From Asterias rubens (taxonomy: Eukaryota > Echinodermata > Asteroidea > Forcipulatida > Asteriidae), in assembly GCF_902459465.1 (NCBI RefSeq), contig NC_047063.1, positions 19,309,685 through 19,373,684 on the forward strand: 64,000 nt of DNA, written 5' to 3'. Shown in pieces: positions 24,098 through 35,220 of this stretch. Position 1 is the stretch's first letter. The number at the start of each line of letters is the position of its first letter. A program made the translations under genes and the position numbers. A model generated the notes under the pieces. The model saw only the letters and a list, made by a program, of their open reading frames with translations. It searched no databases and was not told where the DNA came from.

Positions 24098-24103
24098 TTT
24101 AAT
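24098..24103 (-). promoter_or_regulatory. Possible poly(A) signal of lectin B
   Basis: ATTAAA on the minus strand, matching the site at 19906-19911 in lectin A. Confidence 0.3.
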
Positions 24104-24500
24104 GATTTTTTACACTGGCAATGGAATACTGCAGTCGGCGCCTAACACTACATCTGTAATACCGAAACTCAAAAACCTGATCAGTAAACATCGATGGCAA
24201 GATTAGTCGATAAAGCAATCTGTTCTTAATTCACCTTGCGGCAAATTCGAGTGTTACTCCTTCTGTCTGATATTTTGTATTTTGTCAGTTGTTGAAATAG
24301 AATAGGTAGTCTTTGTCAGCAGTCTCACGAGTGACGTCATTGGACTGCAGTCGACTGCGGATAATGCTTCCCGCTGCTCCCGACGTACGTTGATGAAGGA
24401 GCAGCATCAAGGCTCATCCCGGCACGCTGAGAGCCGCACACGACCACGCCCTTGATCGGTAACTTCTTGGTGACGTGACCGGTCAGGCAGTGGGATGGGA

Positions 24501-25028
24501 TCATGCGAAGCGGCCGTTGGTGTCTGCTTGCAGGCAGTACAGTTGAGGGTTGGTTGGTGCGACGGCAGGGCGCTGACAGACTACATAGCACATCCTGTCA
24601 CAATGTCCGTCATACCAACTGCCATTGAGAAAAAGAATCATCTGCGCACAAACTTCATCCGGGTAGCTATTGGGCTCTCCTGGATACCAGTTGAAGAAAC
24701 TACATTCTTCGCCTCCCTCTCCAAACTGCACCCACGTGCCTTCTTCCTCCCTATCAGTGCAGCCAACCCACACCTTACCGTTTAGGCCTACGACTTTATT
24801 AACCATCTCAAAGATGAACTGATTATCTGTAAATGACGTAGGAACCGCCAAGCGGCCGCTCATATCGGTACAAGTTTTGACCGCGTCATCAAAGTTCATT
24901 TTCTCCATCACTGACTTGTAGCACGACTCGCCAAATAATACCCACTCAGAGGGGCAGCTCAAACCTTCATTGCAGCTCGATATCACAAAATAAAAGGCAA
25001 CTGCGAACAGAAGAACTAAGGTCTTCAT
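24501..25028 (-). CDS. Secreted C-type lectin, single-exon (lectin B)
   Basis: Closest paralogue of lectin A: 175 residues from the shared MKT start (an additional Met four codons upstream is possible). Signal peptide, then CPSEW, CYKS, KTC, WVGCTD, WYPGEPN, WYDGHC, MCYVVC and the same C-terminal tail ending TNGRFA. Most differences from lectin A fall between EPN and the next Cys (six residues here, seven in A) and in the WYDG loop (GHCDRM against GQCDGM). Intronless. Secretion and Ca-dependent sugar binding are inferred from the motif set; no target is known. Confidence 0.92.
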   Translation of the reverse strand: MKTLVLLFAVAFYFVISSCNEGLSCPSEWVLFGESCYKSVMEKMNFDDAVKTCTDMSGRLAVPTSFTDNQFIFEMVNKVVGLNGKVWVGCTDREEEGTWVQFGEGGEECSFFNWYPGEPNSYPDEVCAQMILFLNGSWYDGHCDRMCYVVCQRPAVAPTNPQLYCLQADTNGRFA

Positions 25029-25646
25029 GATTGACTTCAAAATGACTGCACGAAAGATGTAGAAGCCTCTCGATGAAAATCAGTTCAATGTGATAACCTT
25101 TGCTGGCTTTACTGGATCTAGAAAAACCAATATTGATAGCAGCGCTTCGCCTACTATAGTACCTCTAGGTAGGCTAACAGTTAGCTATTTATTAAATAAT
25201 CAAAAGCGTCGTTTGTTCAAGTCTGTGCGTCATGTTGCCATATTTGGTTTTTTTTTTAATCTCAATTAAATATTTGTTAGCATGTCTTACTCTTTTGTCT
25301 GCCAATCCATTAGCCAGGATACTTAACAAAAGTGCACTTAGGCCATAACGAATTGGGGTTTTTTTAAGTTTTTTTTTTTACAGTATGGTTATCGGTAATA
25401 AGTCATTGTGTCTTTACTTTAACGAGGAGGCCTTGGCGAGAAAGATCGATACCAAACCGAATGGTGTTTAAAACACTCAATACGTCTAGTGATGTATACA
25501 CAAATCATTGTTATGCAGTCATTGGTTCTCATACAGGAGTCAATTAATTTCCATCTTATAGGCAGTGGACACTATTGGTAAGTACTCAAAATAATTATTA
25601 GCATAAAACCTTACTTGGTAACGAGTAACGGGGAGAGGTTGATAGT

Positions 25647-26195
25647 TTAAAGTCACCTGGAAATAGAATTGTTTTTCTTTCAAACATAAGAGTGTATGCT
25701 TACGAACAATAAAACAATTTTTTTAGTAATTGTTTGTTTATATGTTTAAAAATATATAAAGTTGTTTGGGGGCTGACTCCGCCTACCCCTTTTGTGACGT
25801 CAATCGAGGCAGACTTTGCCTGCAATGCGTATAGTAAACACGTTCAAAGTACATGTATGTCCAAGTCGTGAGTTGGTACATTTCAAAATGTGTTTGTCTG
25901 CATTCAGCAGCAATACACCTGGTCGGCATTGCCGGAAACGTACAAACTCACGACTTGGTCCGTACATGTACTTTGCAATTGTGTTTACTCTACGCATTAC
26001 AGGCAAAGTCTGCCTCAATTGACGTCACGAACAGCGCCCTCTCGGGTCGGGGTCTACTCTTAAATTTGTAAATAACATAAGAACTTATTTTTTAAAACCT
26101 TAGTTAACTGTTTATTCACATTCCACTCATCAAAATACATATATTAGTGACAAAAGCTTTATTTTGAAAAAAATACCACTTCCAGGTGACTTTAA
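25647..26195. mobile_element. TTAA-ended element with CACCTGGAA ends, nested
   Basis: TTAAAGTCACCTGGAAAT at the left and TTCCAGGTGACTTTAA at the right. 549 bp, no transposase. TTAA is present at both junctions with the host MITE. Confidence 0.85.
25797..26028. mobile_element. Long palindrome nested inside the element at 25647-26195
   Basis: GTGACGTCAATCGAGGCAGA is mirrored by TCTGCCTCAATTGACGTCAC, with arms of about 100 bp running through AAGTACATGTA and CAAGTCGTGAGTT. Short ORFs on both strands here are translations of the palindrome. Confidence 0.8.
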
Positions 26196-26960
26196 AACAT
26201 TATGAGAAACGACTCCCTCTTAAGTAGAGTAGTTTTCGAGAAGGAAGAGATTTTCCACGAATTTGTTTTCGAGACATCATATTTACAATTTGAGGTCTCG
26301 AAATCAAGGATCGAAAAGCATACAACTTCATGTGACAAGGGTGTTTTTCTTTCATCATTATCTCGCAACTTCGATGACCGATTGAGCTCAAATTTTCACA
26401 GGTTTGTTATTTTATGCATATGTTGAGATACATGAAGTGAGAAGACTGGTCTTTGACAATTACCAATAGTGTCCACTGTCTTTAACCATGGTTTAACGAC
26501 GTTGATCCAACTAACCTGTGCCCAGTTCGTGTTTTAAATGTACGCAGTGACGTAATCTACGAGGAGGACGTGGAGTGGGATCAAATAAGTGGATTTGAGC
26601 ATTTTCTTTCTCCATGATTTGAGGGACGATAACCATTCGCATCGAACCATGGGGTTGGGTGGTACAATAATTAAGGTATCCAGAATAAGCTATTTTCACT
26701 TCGATGGAGCAAAAACTACGTAATAATGTTAGAAGCTACAAATTAAAAAGGTATAGCAACGTCTTCCAACACCAATCAAATTATTTACATTAATAAATAC
26801 AAATGTTGAGTCCTCTGATAACATCATGGCTAATGATACGGAAAGAGGGCGACGTGCGCAGTACCTGGGTTGAGAGTTCATAATTCTATTTATAGCTAGC
26901 TAGCCACAGTCCTGTTGTCATTGATGACGACAGCTCCCCTTAAACTTAAAGGTATAACCT

Positions 26961-27362
26961 TTAAAAAAGTACCATCTGCGCATAATGTTCACTTGGGTTG
27001 GGCTCTCCTGGATACCAGTTGAAGAAACTACATTCTTCGCCTCCCTCTCCGGGCTGCAACCACTTCTCTTCTTCTTCCCTATCAGTGCAGCCAACCCATA
27101 CCTTAGGCTTACTATTTAGGTCTACGACTTTACTGGGCATCTCAAGTATAAACTGATTCCCCTTGAGTGACGTAGGAACTGCAACACGGCCGCTCATATC
27201 AGCACAGGTTTTGACCGCGTCATCAAAAGTCATTTCTTCCATCACTGACTTGTAGCATGACTCGCCAAATAATACCCACTCAGATGGGCAGATCAAACCT
27301 TCATCGCAGCTCGATACCACGAAATAAAAGGCAACTGCGAACAGTACAACTAGGGTCTACAT
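26961..27362 (-). pseudogene. C-type lectin pseudogene (lectin C)
   Basis: Clear paralogue of lectins A, B and D, but broken in three ways. The start ATG (27360-27362) is followed at once by TAG (27357-27359) where the others have Lys. The Cys after EPN is Tyr (SEHYAQM). The frame stops at TAA (26961-26963) just after AQMVLF, where the others continue LNGSWYDG, and homology ends there. The signal-peptide, CPSEW, CYKS, KTC, WVGCTD and WYPGEPN segments remain readable. Translation from an internal Met could give about 119 residues without a signal peptide and without the last disulphides, so function is unlikely. Confidence 0.88.
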
Positions 27363-28810
27363 GATTGACTTCAAAATGAATGCAGGAATGATGTAGAAGC
27401 TTCTCTGATGGAAATCAGTTGACAATGTGATGACCTCTGCCGGTTTCGCCAGAACTCCAACTTACTTGAGCGACGCTTAAAATGCCTTTACGTTGGAACC
27501 ATCAGGTAGTAACAGTTGGCTTTTAAAAGCATCTAGTCTTTTCAAGTCAGTGCGTCACGTTGCTATGGTGATCACGTTATCTTTTCTAGCATTTCTGATT
27601 CTTTGGCGAACCAATCCGTAGCCAGTACACCCAATAAAAGATATGAAACACGAACAATTTTATATTGATTAGTCATTGGGTCTCTACTTAACGAGGAGGC
27701 CTTGACCGAATATTACGACGGAGTATATACAAACGCAACTCAATACTGGTGACGTAATAAACGATTCACTGTGGTTAAGCCATTGGTTGGCACATGGGTA
27801 TATTCCAATCCTAGATGGCCCTCGCGGTGTGGAGTGGCACCAAATAAATGATTTGGAGATGCAAACCATTCGTATCGAGCCATTCGTTGGGGCGGGTGGG
27901 GCTCCCGTCCCTGTCCCCTGCTGGTTACGCCTTTGCATTTGCAATGCTTGCTTACAAGGCAGCCAAAGTGACTACTGTCTACAAGAGGCTATGAAGACTG
28001 CTGCAATTAGTAATTACACGTACTCTTCACATTGATGTTCAAAGAGGTCCAAAAGGGTTCACTTCCATGTAGTGAAGCTACATCATACTAGGAGATAAAA
28101 CCTACTTAAACCACAAGTTTAGCATCTTCTTAAACAACATTAAATAATCTAAAATATTATCAACACATGAAAAAGTCTCTGATAATATCTTGCAGAGACA
28201 TTGAGTGGCTATTTGTGTACGTTACATCGTGCCTCCTAGCTCAAATAAAGTGTACATTTATTTAGTAAGATACCAATAAATGAAGTTGAGTTACATATGA
28301 GGGGCACTATCGTCGTGATCGTTAGGAGACATATTTATGTGGCTAAACACGGAATGATGAACTCTCACCAAGTTACTGCACACAAGGACACCGTGACGTC
28401 CTTCCACCATAATGATGGATAGAGGGCGCAATGCGTGCAGTAGCTGGGTGAGGCCAACATAAAAAATAATCGGGCCTGCTATGACCATGAGGACGACCCT
28501 TTAAAAGTGACTACCAAATTTTTGCGGTAATACGTGAACAAAAACCGATTTTTTTTTTACACCGTATAGTGGCGGAATGAATGATTCCACTTTAAAAAAA
28601 AAACCTTTTACAGTTACATGTTAAAATGTTTGTAGCTGACTGATAGACGTACTTTTATTTTTCAGGACCCCCCCCCCCAAAAAAAAAAATAATAATAATA
28701 ATAATTTTGAGTTTTTAACTAACAACCACTAGTCAAAGGAGTGTTCGGGTCTGAAATATTTTGTCCGTGGAAATGTAATTTTGTTGTCAGTTTCATTGCC
28801 ATTGCCCAAA
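27363..28810 (+). other. Spacer between lectin pseudogene and four-exon lectin gene
   Basis: The first 250 bp is lectin-type 5' flank (GTGCGTCACGTTGC, as in A, B and D). A stretch at 27800-27945 shares phrases with 26560-26660 (CATTCGTATCGAGCCAT / CATTCGCATCGAACCAT). No gene recognised; poly-C/poly-A at 28669-28690. Confidence 0.4.
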
Positions 28811-31800
28811 TCACACTGTGTCAATTAACTCACATACGGCATATTCCGGATAATAGTTAATGAATTGACAACTTTCGTAAGTGCCGCAGAATGATGCACA
28901 CAGGGCAACGTTGAGGGCTGTACCATGGGCTGTACTGATCTTGCGCATCACGTGGTGCCGGGGGCACGCGTCATCCTTCAGGTACCACATAAGTGATGAC
29001 GTAAACCGAGAAGGTGTTACTGTGGACTTGCCGTAAAGAAAGCACGTGCGGTTGTTTGGCGTGTCTGCGTGATGGGTGGAATAAATATAAACAGTATATA
29101 TATACGTGACCCGCTGTGGCGGTTTCAACTTTCCGCCGTGTTCAGTTTTCCGAATGACCAAATACGGTAACATTACGTCTGGCGATGCCTGCGCACAGCA
29201 AGCGAAAGTAGTCCATTTTTAGCGCCGTATTGAGTCATCCGTGTTACTCTCCCGGTAGCTGTCATGGCAGCGTCCACGAGTACAACGAGCGGCGAACGCG
29301 TGGATCGTATGAGAGAATTTGGTGTGAAGACCAAGCAAATTTTCCAGTATTTATACCGAACGAGCGTCAGAGAATCAGAAGAATTTTTTATTATTCTGGT
29401 TTAGTTTATTAAATATAATTATTACCGTTTTTTATTTTATTTGTTTAGTTATTTTTTTTATTTCACTGAACTACAGTACTTGCCAGGGTACTCGCGGCGG
29501 TATTTTTGTCTGGCTACGTCACCCGGAAAACTGAACACGCCGGAAAGCTAAAATCGTTCGAACAACGTGTTGAAATGTCCGGCTACGTCACCCGGAAAAC
29601 TGAACACGGCGGAAGACTGAAACCGCCACACCGCTACGTGAAAATGAGTCAGATGTCGCCCAATGCATTATCAAGTAATGGACAGTTTAATGTGGAAAAA
29701 AAATCTATATTTGCATGGTTAACCTTTAGAACACTTGCTTTTAGGCAATTAAGCTGTGAATACAACAGCTTTGTGGTCACACTTATGTCTAATTTGTATC
29801 CTTTTGCACACAATGGTAGTTTAAAACATCACTTTACTTGTAATTCGTTTTTCAGAAAAAAATTATGTATTGCCTAATTTCAAACGGAAGTAACTCAGCA
29901 ACGCGAAACACCCCAAAGCTAAGACATATACATAATTACTGCTGTTGGTGTGTTCTTTCGAACCATGCATATAACTCCATCCTTGAAATTGTCAACATCT
30001 GACTCATTTTCACGTAGCGGGTCACATTACTTGGTACCTCACCATGCAATGCCTCAAATCCTATATAAACATTATAAAGAGAATATTTCACTCTACAAAT
30101 AAAAGGCAAGCTGCTTTTCTTTAAACAATTTTATTGCAAATTTATGGCGACACAAAGTATTGAGAAAACAGAAGACTTTGAATCGAAAGGTTTACTTTGG
30201 ATATTGAAATGATCATTGGTGTGTTTTCTTTGTAGTTTAGGAATATCAGGAGCTCTTTCGAAGATGGGGCCACTTTTTTGTTAATTTTTTTTTTTTGGGG
30301 GGGGGGGGGGGGGGGGAAGGGGGAAGGGGAGAAACACACACACACACACGCACACACACACCCTTACCTGGTTCTTGCACGGTGATAGAATCGGCAAACG
30401 GAGATTCTGTTGAAGATGGCACTGATGTCTCCGAAACCATTGTCGGTCGAGTGGTTTCAGTCGATATCCTTTCTACAACCGATGCTTTTGCAGCTGATGA
30501 CGTTGCAACTTCAGCCGGTGACGTTGCACTTGCAGTTGATGGTGTTGTCAACGACGTTGTAAACTCAGACGATGCGGTCGTAACTTCAGCCAATTTAGAC
30601 GACGCGGTTGTAACTGCGGCCGTTGACGTTGTAACTGCGGCTGACGCTGTAGACGACGCGGTTGTAACTTCAGCCGATGACGTTGTAAACTTAGACGACG
30701 TCACAACTGCGGCTGATGACGGTGTTTCAGACGACGTAGTTGTCAATGAAGCCGGTGACATTGTAACTGCTGACGATGCGGTTGCAACTGCAGCCGGTGA
30801 TGTCATAACTGCAGCGGATGTCTTCGCCACTACGGTTGTGGATAGCTTTTCTTTCGTCTGTGTTCCCTCCTCACACATGACGGGACTCAGTGTCAACTCA
30901 CAATCGACATCGTACTCAGCGGAATCCGCTACATCCTTCTTATCTTGAAAGAATAAAACGCATGTGCTCGTAACAGGAGCAGGATTCGGGAAACCCAATC
31001 GCCATTCTGTGCAATAAACAAGAATGAAACAAAATCAATTATTCTCGCAAACCGGTCATTCAATCAGTGACAGTTAATGAAAGCAGAAACAAGTTCCATA
31101 TCGCAGCAGAGGCGGGGGTAAAAAATGGCATATACGCGGTCAAGATTACAATGACAACAGTATACAGTGATGACTCATTTTAATATTTGCCAAAAATGTA
31201 CAGATGGCAGCGGGTCATACTTCCTGCTTTTTGAAAAATAGGATATCGAGTCCGGGAATCGAACCCAAGACCATCTGCATTTTAGAAATGATGTCTCGAG
31301 TTAACCACTCTGACAGACTACTGAGCGTGCACATTTATGAATGGATATGTGAATTTACCATTTTTAGGACGTAGTTTAAGGACTATTTGGATGGTACAGA
31401 GGGGTTTGATCTCCCCGAAATTGTTCACACACACAAACAAAACAAAATGTAAATTTTGTTTTTAAATTTCAATACAGGATAAAAATGGTTTTGTCTTGCT
31501 CTGACCAATATTTCTCTCATTTGCTGCTGTGCCTGATTCGTCCCCACTGTTGTTGTGCCCGAATTCGGTAAAAAGGGCAGTTTCCCCCTGCCCTTTAGTC
31601 TTTAATCAATGCACGCGGCAGCTATAACCCATGATGTCACGCACGAAAAAGACCATCGCTGTGTGATATCTGGGGTCATGTTTGACATCTGGGGTGCTGC
31701 GTGCGCCTTGACTAAAGGCCCCATGCCCCCTGCTGGGTCATACTCCTATTTGATAGATATATTAAGCCACCCTGGAGTTGTATTTTCCTTGACAAACTTA

Positions 31801-33414
31801 CTCCAGAAACCCCCGTAATCCGCCGCTCCTCTGTAATAGACACTTTCATCTATACACGTAAACTCCGGCGATCCAGACGGTGATTTGCAGCCAACCCACA
31901 CAACAAATTCCCTGTCCCCCTGTGCTACCATGAGCGTCAATACGTCATCGAGTTCCCGTTGAGTGTTGATCACCACCACGCTGCCTCCGACATCAGCGCA
32001 GATACCGACGGCGTCACTGTAGATGTATTTGTATGGAGCTACGACGTGTAAGTACAGGCAGCTCTCGCCGATCAATTTGAATCGCGGGTCTGAGCAACCT
32101 TAAAATGAGAAAGCCAAATCAGAATATAAAAATCCACAACAGTCAGGTGTGACCCATATCTGCGTCAGGCTGACCTGTAAACTGGTTAAAACTGTTTTTG
32201 TTTGTTTTTGTTTTTGGTGGGGGGGGGGGGGGTGGGGTATAACTTTGACTCTGTTTATAGTTTGTACCCTTTCTGTGTAATGTTGACAAGAATAAGCGAT
32301 CCAGAGATTTCGTTTGCCCCTGTGTTTTCTTTCTACTGGGTTGGATTAGGGGCGGTTTGGCTTTATAAAATAGCAACAAGGTTAACCATCATTAAAGTTT
32401 GCACGTGGCCGATCGCGAAATTTAGACGTTTTAAAATTCCCGTATGGATGCATTAAACGTGTCCACATCTCAAGCAAACATGATTTTTTTTAAATACAAA
32501 TTGCTCAAAACCTTCAGCTGATGTGTCCCTCCGATTGAAACGCAGGTTATTTGTCCCTTTAGTTTCAATCAATAGAGTAAATTCTAGTAGAAAACTTAAA
32601 GGCAGTGGACACTATTGGTAATTACTCAAAATACTTATTGGCGTAAAACCTTTCTTGGTGACGAGTAATGGGGACAGGTTGATGGTATAAAGCATTGTGA
32701 GAAACGTCTCCCTCTGAGAAGTAATTTTCAACGAACTTGATTTCGAGGCCTCAGATTTAGAACTTGAGGTATCGAAATCAACCATCTAAACGCACACAAC
32801 TTCATGTGACAAGGGTTATTTTTTTCTTCATTATTATCTCGCTACTTCAATGACCGATTGGGCTAAAAGTTTCACAGGTTTGTTGTTTGATGCATATAAT
32901 ATGTTTAGATACACCAGCTGTAAAGGCTAGTCTTTGACATTTACCAATAGTGTCCACTGCGTTAAAGGGATGCTGCAGTGAATTAAAATAAAACAGTTAA
33001 TTTTGTGGATTGTTACCGCCCTCTACCATCGACGTCACAGCGGCAAAAAGAGTCTGGTCCCCAATTACACGCGCCTAGGTACCAGGCCACACTGTGCACA
33101 CGTCTCTATATGCACACAGCCAGGGGCCCGACGGCTCGGGTTCCCGACATGACGTCAAGTTTATGCCCCTAATCTCTTGAAAACCATTTTTAAAATACTT
33201 GCGCATTTAATAAAATACAAAAAATATATTTCAGGTTTAAAAAGTCATGTTTTCTCGTTTAAATTATTTAAAATACACTGCAGCCACCCTTTAAGGAGTT
33301 GTCCGCCTTAACGTTATTTCACTCACCTTCAGTGTAAGCAATGGCCACCAATGATGAACACATGAGTAGAACTACCATGACTCGGTGGAGGCCAGCAACC
33401 GTGCGCAACTCCAT
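28811..33414 (-). CDS. Secreted multidomain protein: C-type lectin, mucin-like, PAN/apple-like
   Basis: Four exons on the minus strand join in phase 1 throughout: 33327-33414, 31802-32098, 30368-31006, 28811-29019 (TGA 28811-28813), giving 410 residues. Donors are GTGAGT, GTAAGT and GTAAGG; acceptors are TTTTAAG, TTGCACAG and GTCCACAG. Exon 1 (residues 1-29) is a signal peptide. Exon 2 opens a C-type lectin domain (IGESCLYL, AVGICADVGGS, VVWVGC). Exon 3 completes it (FPNPAP, STCVLF, DVDCEL, SPVMCEE) and then encodes about 160 Ser/Thr/Ala-rich residues with AEVTTASS-like repeats, probably O-glycosylated. Exon 4 has five Cys in a PAN/apple-like arrangement (ALCASFCGTYESCQF, YAVCEL). No membrane segment. 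EPN is replaced by FPN, so sugar binding may differ. The last junction is the least certain; no transcript evidence. Confidence 0.72.
29104..30028. mobile_element. DNA element with GTGACCCGCT ends, in the lectin-mucin-PAN gene intron
   Basis: GTGACCCGCTGTGGCGGTTT at the left and AGCGGGTCAC at the right. Internal repeats of GGCTACGTCACCCGGAAAAC (near 29512 and 29580) also mirror the left end. No transposase reading frame recognised. Confidence 0.6.
30297..30361 (+). repeat. Poly-G tract and (CA)n
   Basis: A run of about 20 G followed by a purine-rich stretch and a CA-rich repeat, directly downstream (minus strand) of the exon 3 donor of the lectin-mucin-PAN gene. Confidence 0.9.
31247..31322 (-). 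other. tRNA-like SINE head fragment
   Basis: Minus strand shows CAGAGTGGTTAACTCGAG and GGGTTCGATTCCCGG at tRNA-like spacing, but acceptor and anticodon stems do not pair. Lies in an intron of the lectin-mucin-PAN gene. Confidence 0.4.
31592..31712. mobile_element. Foldback element, CCTTTAGTC...GCACGC family (diverged copy)
   Basis: CCTTTAGTCTTTAATCAATG with CACGCGGCAG at the left and GCTGCGTGCGCCTTGACTAA at the right; the better copy is 36653-36868. Contains GCACGAAAAAGAC, as there. Confidence 0.65.
32596..32965 (+). mobile_element. TTAA-ended MITE, family A, copy 8
   Basis: TTAAAGGCAGTGGACACTAT at the left and AATAGTGTCCACTGCGTTAA at the right. Abuts the next TTAA element, sharing the TTAA at 32962-32965. 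Confidence 0.9.
32962..33294. mobile_element. TTAA-ended element with GGATGCTGCAGTG ends
   Basis: TTAAAGGGATGCTGCAGTGA at the left and CACTGCAGCCACCCTTTAA at the right; 333 bp, non-coding. Its right end is only 32 bp from exon 1 of the lectin-mucin-PAN gene. Confidence 0.75.
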
Positions 33415-33687
33415 TACAACCCGTCAACCTACTGCGTGAATTCTACAAGAATAAATAAAGTTGGACAGCAATGAAGTAGATCATGTATACATTGGTAATG
33501 ACCCCGACAAAATGGAAACGCATCATGCGAAATTATTTCGTCTGCCCCATCCTTGATTTGAATCCAAAATGTGCCTCAAGTTTATTTAGTATGGCGCATG
33601 TCTCCATTGAGCTATGCTCTAAATGGTTGCACCCGATAGATTTAGAAGATTTGTTATTAAACTATTTCTGTGACGTCATTCTATTGT

Positions 33688-34104
33688 TAAAAGTGTAGAT
33701 TATTTTTACGAATCTACACTTTATTACGTTGCGTGTAGATTCATTACACATTGAAAATTAATGTCTTTCCAAAATGAAAGATAGCATAAAGTGAAACAAT
33801 ACATAGCTTAAACTATGATCTTTCAATTAATTATTGCAAAAATATTTTAGAATGTTTACACGTACTTGATAATGTTGCAAGCACTACACATAAACATTAA
33901 TATGCCTATACATTTTGTAAAAAATAAATAAAATGTCACCAACCATCGTTTTACAACGTGTACAAATTTAGATAGACTAAATACTGTTGTTTATATTCAG
34001 AAATCACATTAATTGAAACTGTTACATATAGCCAATGGGGGAAACAGTTTAAGTCAAAGAATAGACTCTAAAGTGTAGATTCGTAAATACGAATCTACAC
34101 TTTC
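33688..34104. mobile_element. Element bounded by two AAGTGTAGATT hairpins
   Basis: Both boundaries (33688-33722 and 34068-34104) are the same hairpin: AAAGTGTAGATT, a short loop, then AATCTACACTTT. The 345-bp interior is AT-rich with one extra GTGTAGATTC near 33733. No ORF. Confidence 0.6.
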
Positions 34105-34831
34105 TCGTCCATTCTCCTTAACAGAATGGGGGAAAATCCTCTCCCGACATTTCTGTGTAGAAAATTGGGGTCACTGAAAATTGTCAACGTTTTGATGAAA
34201 CCAATAACACGAGCAAAATGTATACTTGTACATGTTAACAACACACTTAATAACAAAACTCGTTGCAAAACTGCAAAACAATCTAAAGCATTATAGAGAA
34301 AGTTTGGGTGGTGTTGACAACGTACCCCAGAGGACGTTGCAACCAAACATGTTCCTGGATGTAGTTATTTTTTAGCAAAAATTTATACCCGTCAAACTTA
34401 TGGTGTCCTTACCTTTGAAAATGACTCGATATTTTTTTAAACGATAACACACTGCAGCCTACCCGGTATAATTTTCGAGCTCGCTCATTAACAGTCCTCC
34501 AAAACCTGTTGGAACGTACCGAAACTCCTCTATAGTAATCTTTTGGGTAAATCTGAGCAGACGTAGGTTTTTGTTTTTAGCGGTCACTCTTTATGGTGTT
34601 TTCCTCTTTCTGTGCGTGCGTCTAAAAAATTCACCGCCAATTTCTCACTGCTCTTATTATTACCAACGATCACCGTCAAGAGGCGTCATCTCAAGAGGCA
34701 GTAATTTATCATAATTGTCTTATTTCGGTCTTTTTTCATATTACTTAATTGAGTGTGTGAATGGCTCCCGGCACGCAAGTGAGGAAAATTGATAAACTTT
34801 GGCGTGATGTCGTTTCCAGGACAATGGTGTA

Positions 34832-35112
34832 TACGGCTCTCTTAGTATTTATGCATGAGGTACGTCACAATTCTAACCCGAAACGAGGCTATAGCACAGC
34901 CACTGCAAGTGGTGGCGGACTCTTTTTGAGTAATATTAAGAGAAAGAGAGGCGTAAACGCCTCTCTTAATACTTATGCATGACGTCATAATTCTTACTCA
35001 AAATGAGGCTATGGGCGCACGTTCCCCGTCACCTGCAGTGGCTGCACCCATCGCCTCGTTTTGAGTTAGCATTGTGACGTACCTCATGCATAAATATTAA
35101 GAGAGGCGTATA
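34832..35112. mobile_element. Two adjacent foldback elements with ACGCCTCTCTTAATA ends
   Basis: 34832-34955 (diverged) and 34956-35112 (better preserved). ACGCCTCTCTTAAT...TTATGCATGA opens and TCATGCATAAATATTAAGAG then AGGCGTA closes. Other copies at 37989-38127 and 63089-63250. No coding capacity. Confidence 0.8.
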
Positions 35113-35220
35113 GCCTCATTTTGGGTAAGATTTATGAACCGACACGCGCTTCCAACGTTGATAGCGCATCGTGGGCGATATACCGAGCGGTTTAATTCGG
35201 TGAAGGTTGTGACAAAATCA

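Larger units (their letters stand above)
22690..25320. repeat. Lectin segmental duplication, block B
   Basis: Counterpart of 18360-21060 in the same order. It lacks both family A insertions of block A but has its own tandem expansion (23604-24028) and a foldback element at 23027-23220. Confidence 0.8.
25557..26485 (+). mobile_element. TTAA MITE family A, copy 7, split by insertions
   Basis: The left part (25557-25646) and right part (26196-26485, ending CCACTGTCTTTAA) are separated by another TTAA element (25647-26195) that itself contains a palindrome (25797-26028), a three-level nest. Confidence 0.85.

Noticed and set aside
25800..26071. Small ORFs on both strands with similar peptides
   Set aside because: They are translations of the two arms of a palindrome.
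29506..29877. 123-codon ORF on the plus strand
   Set aside because: Lies within a repeat-bearing DNA element; the first part is two copies of the same repeat, and no family is recognised.
30295..30948. 217-codon ORF on the plus strand
   Set aside because: It is antisense to the mucin-like exon, which has splice sites, phase and domain context. The plus-strand product is a low-complexity Ala/Val/Asp mirror of the repeats.
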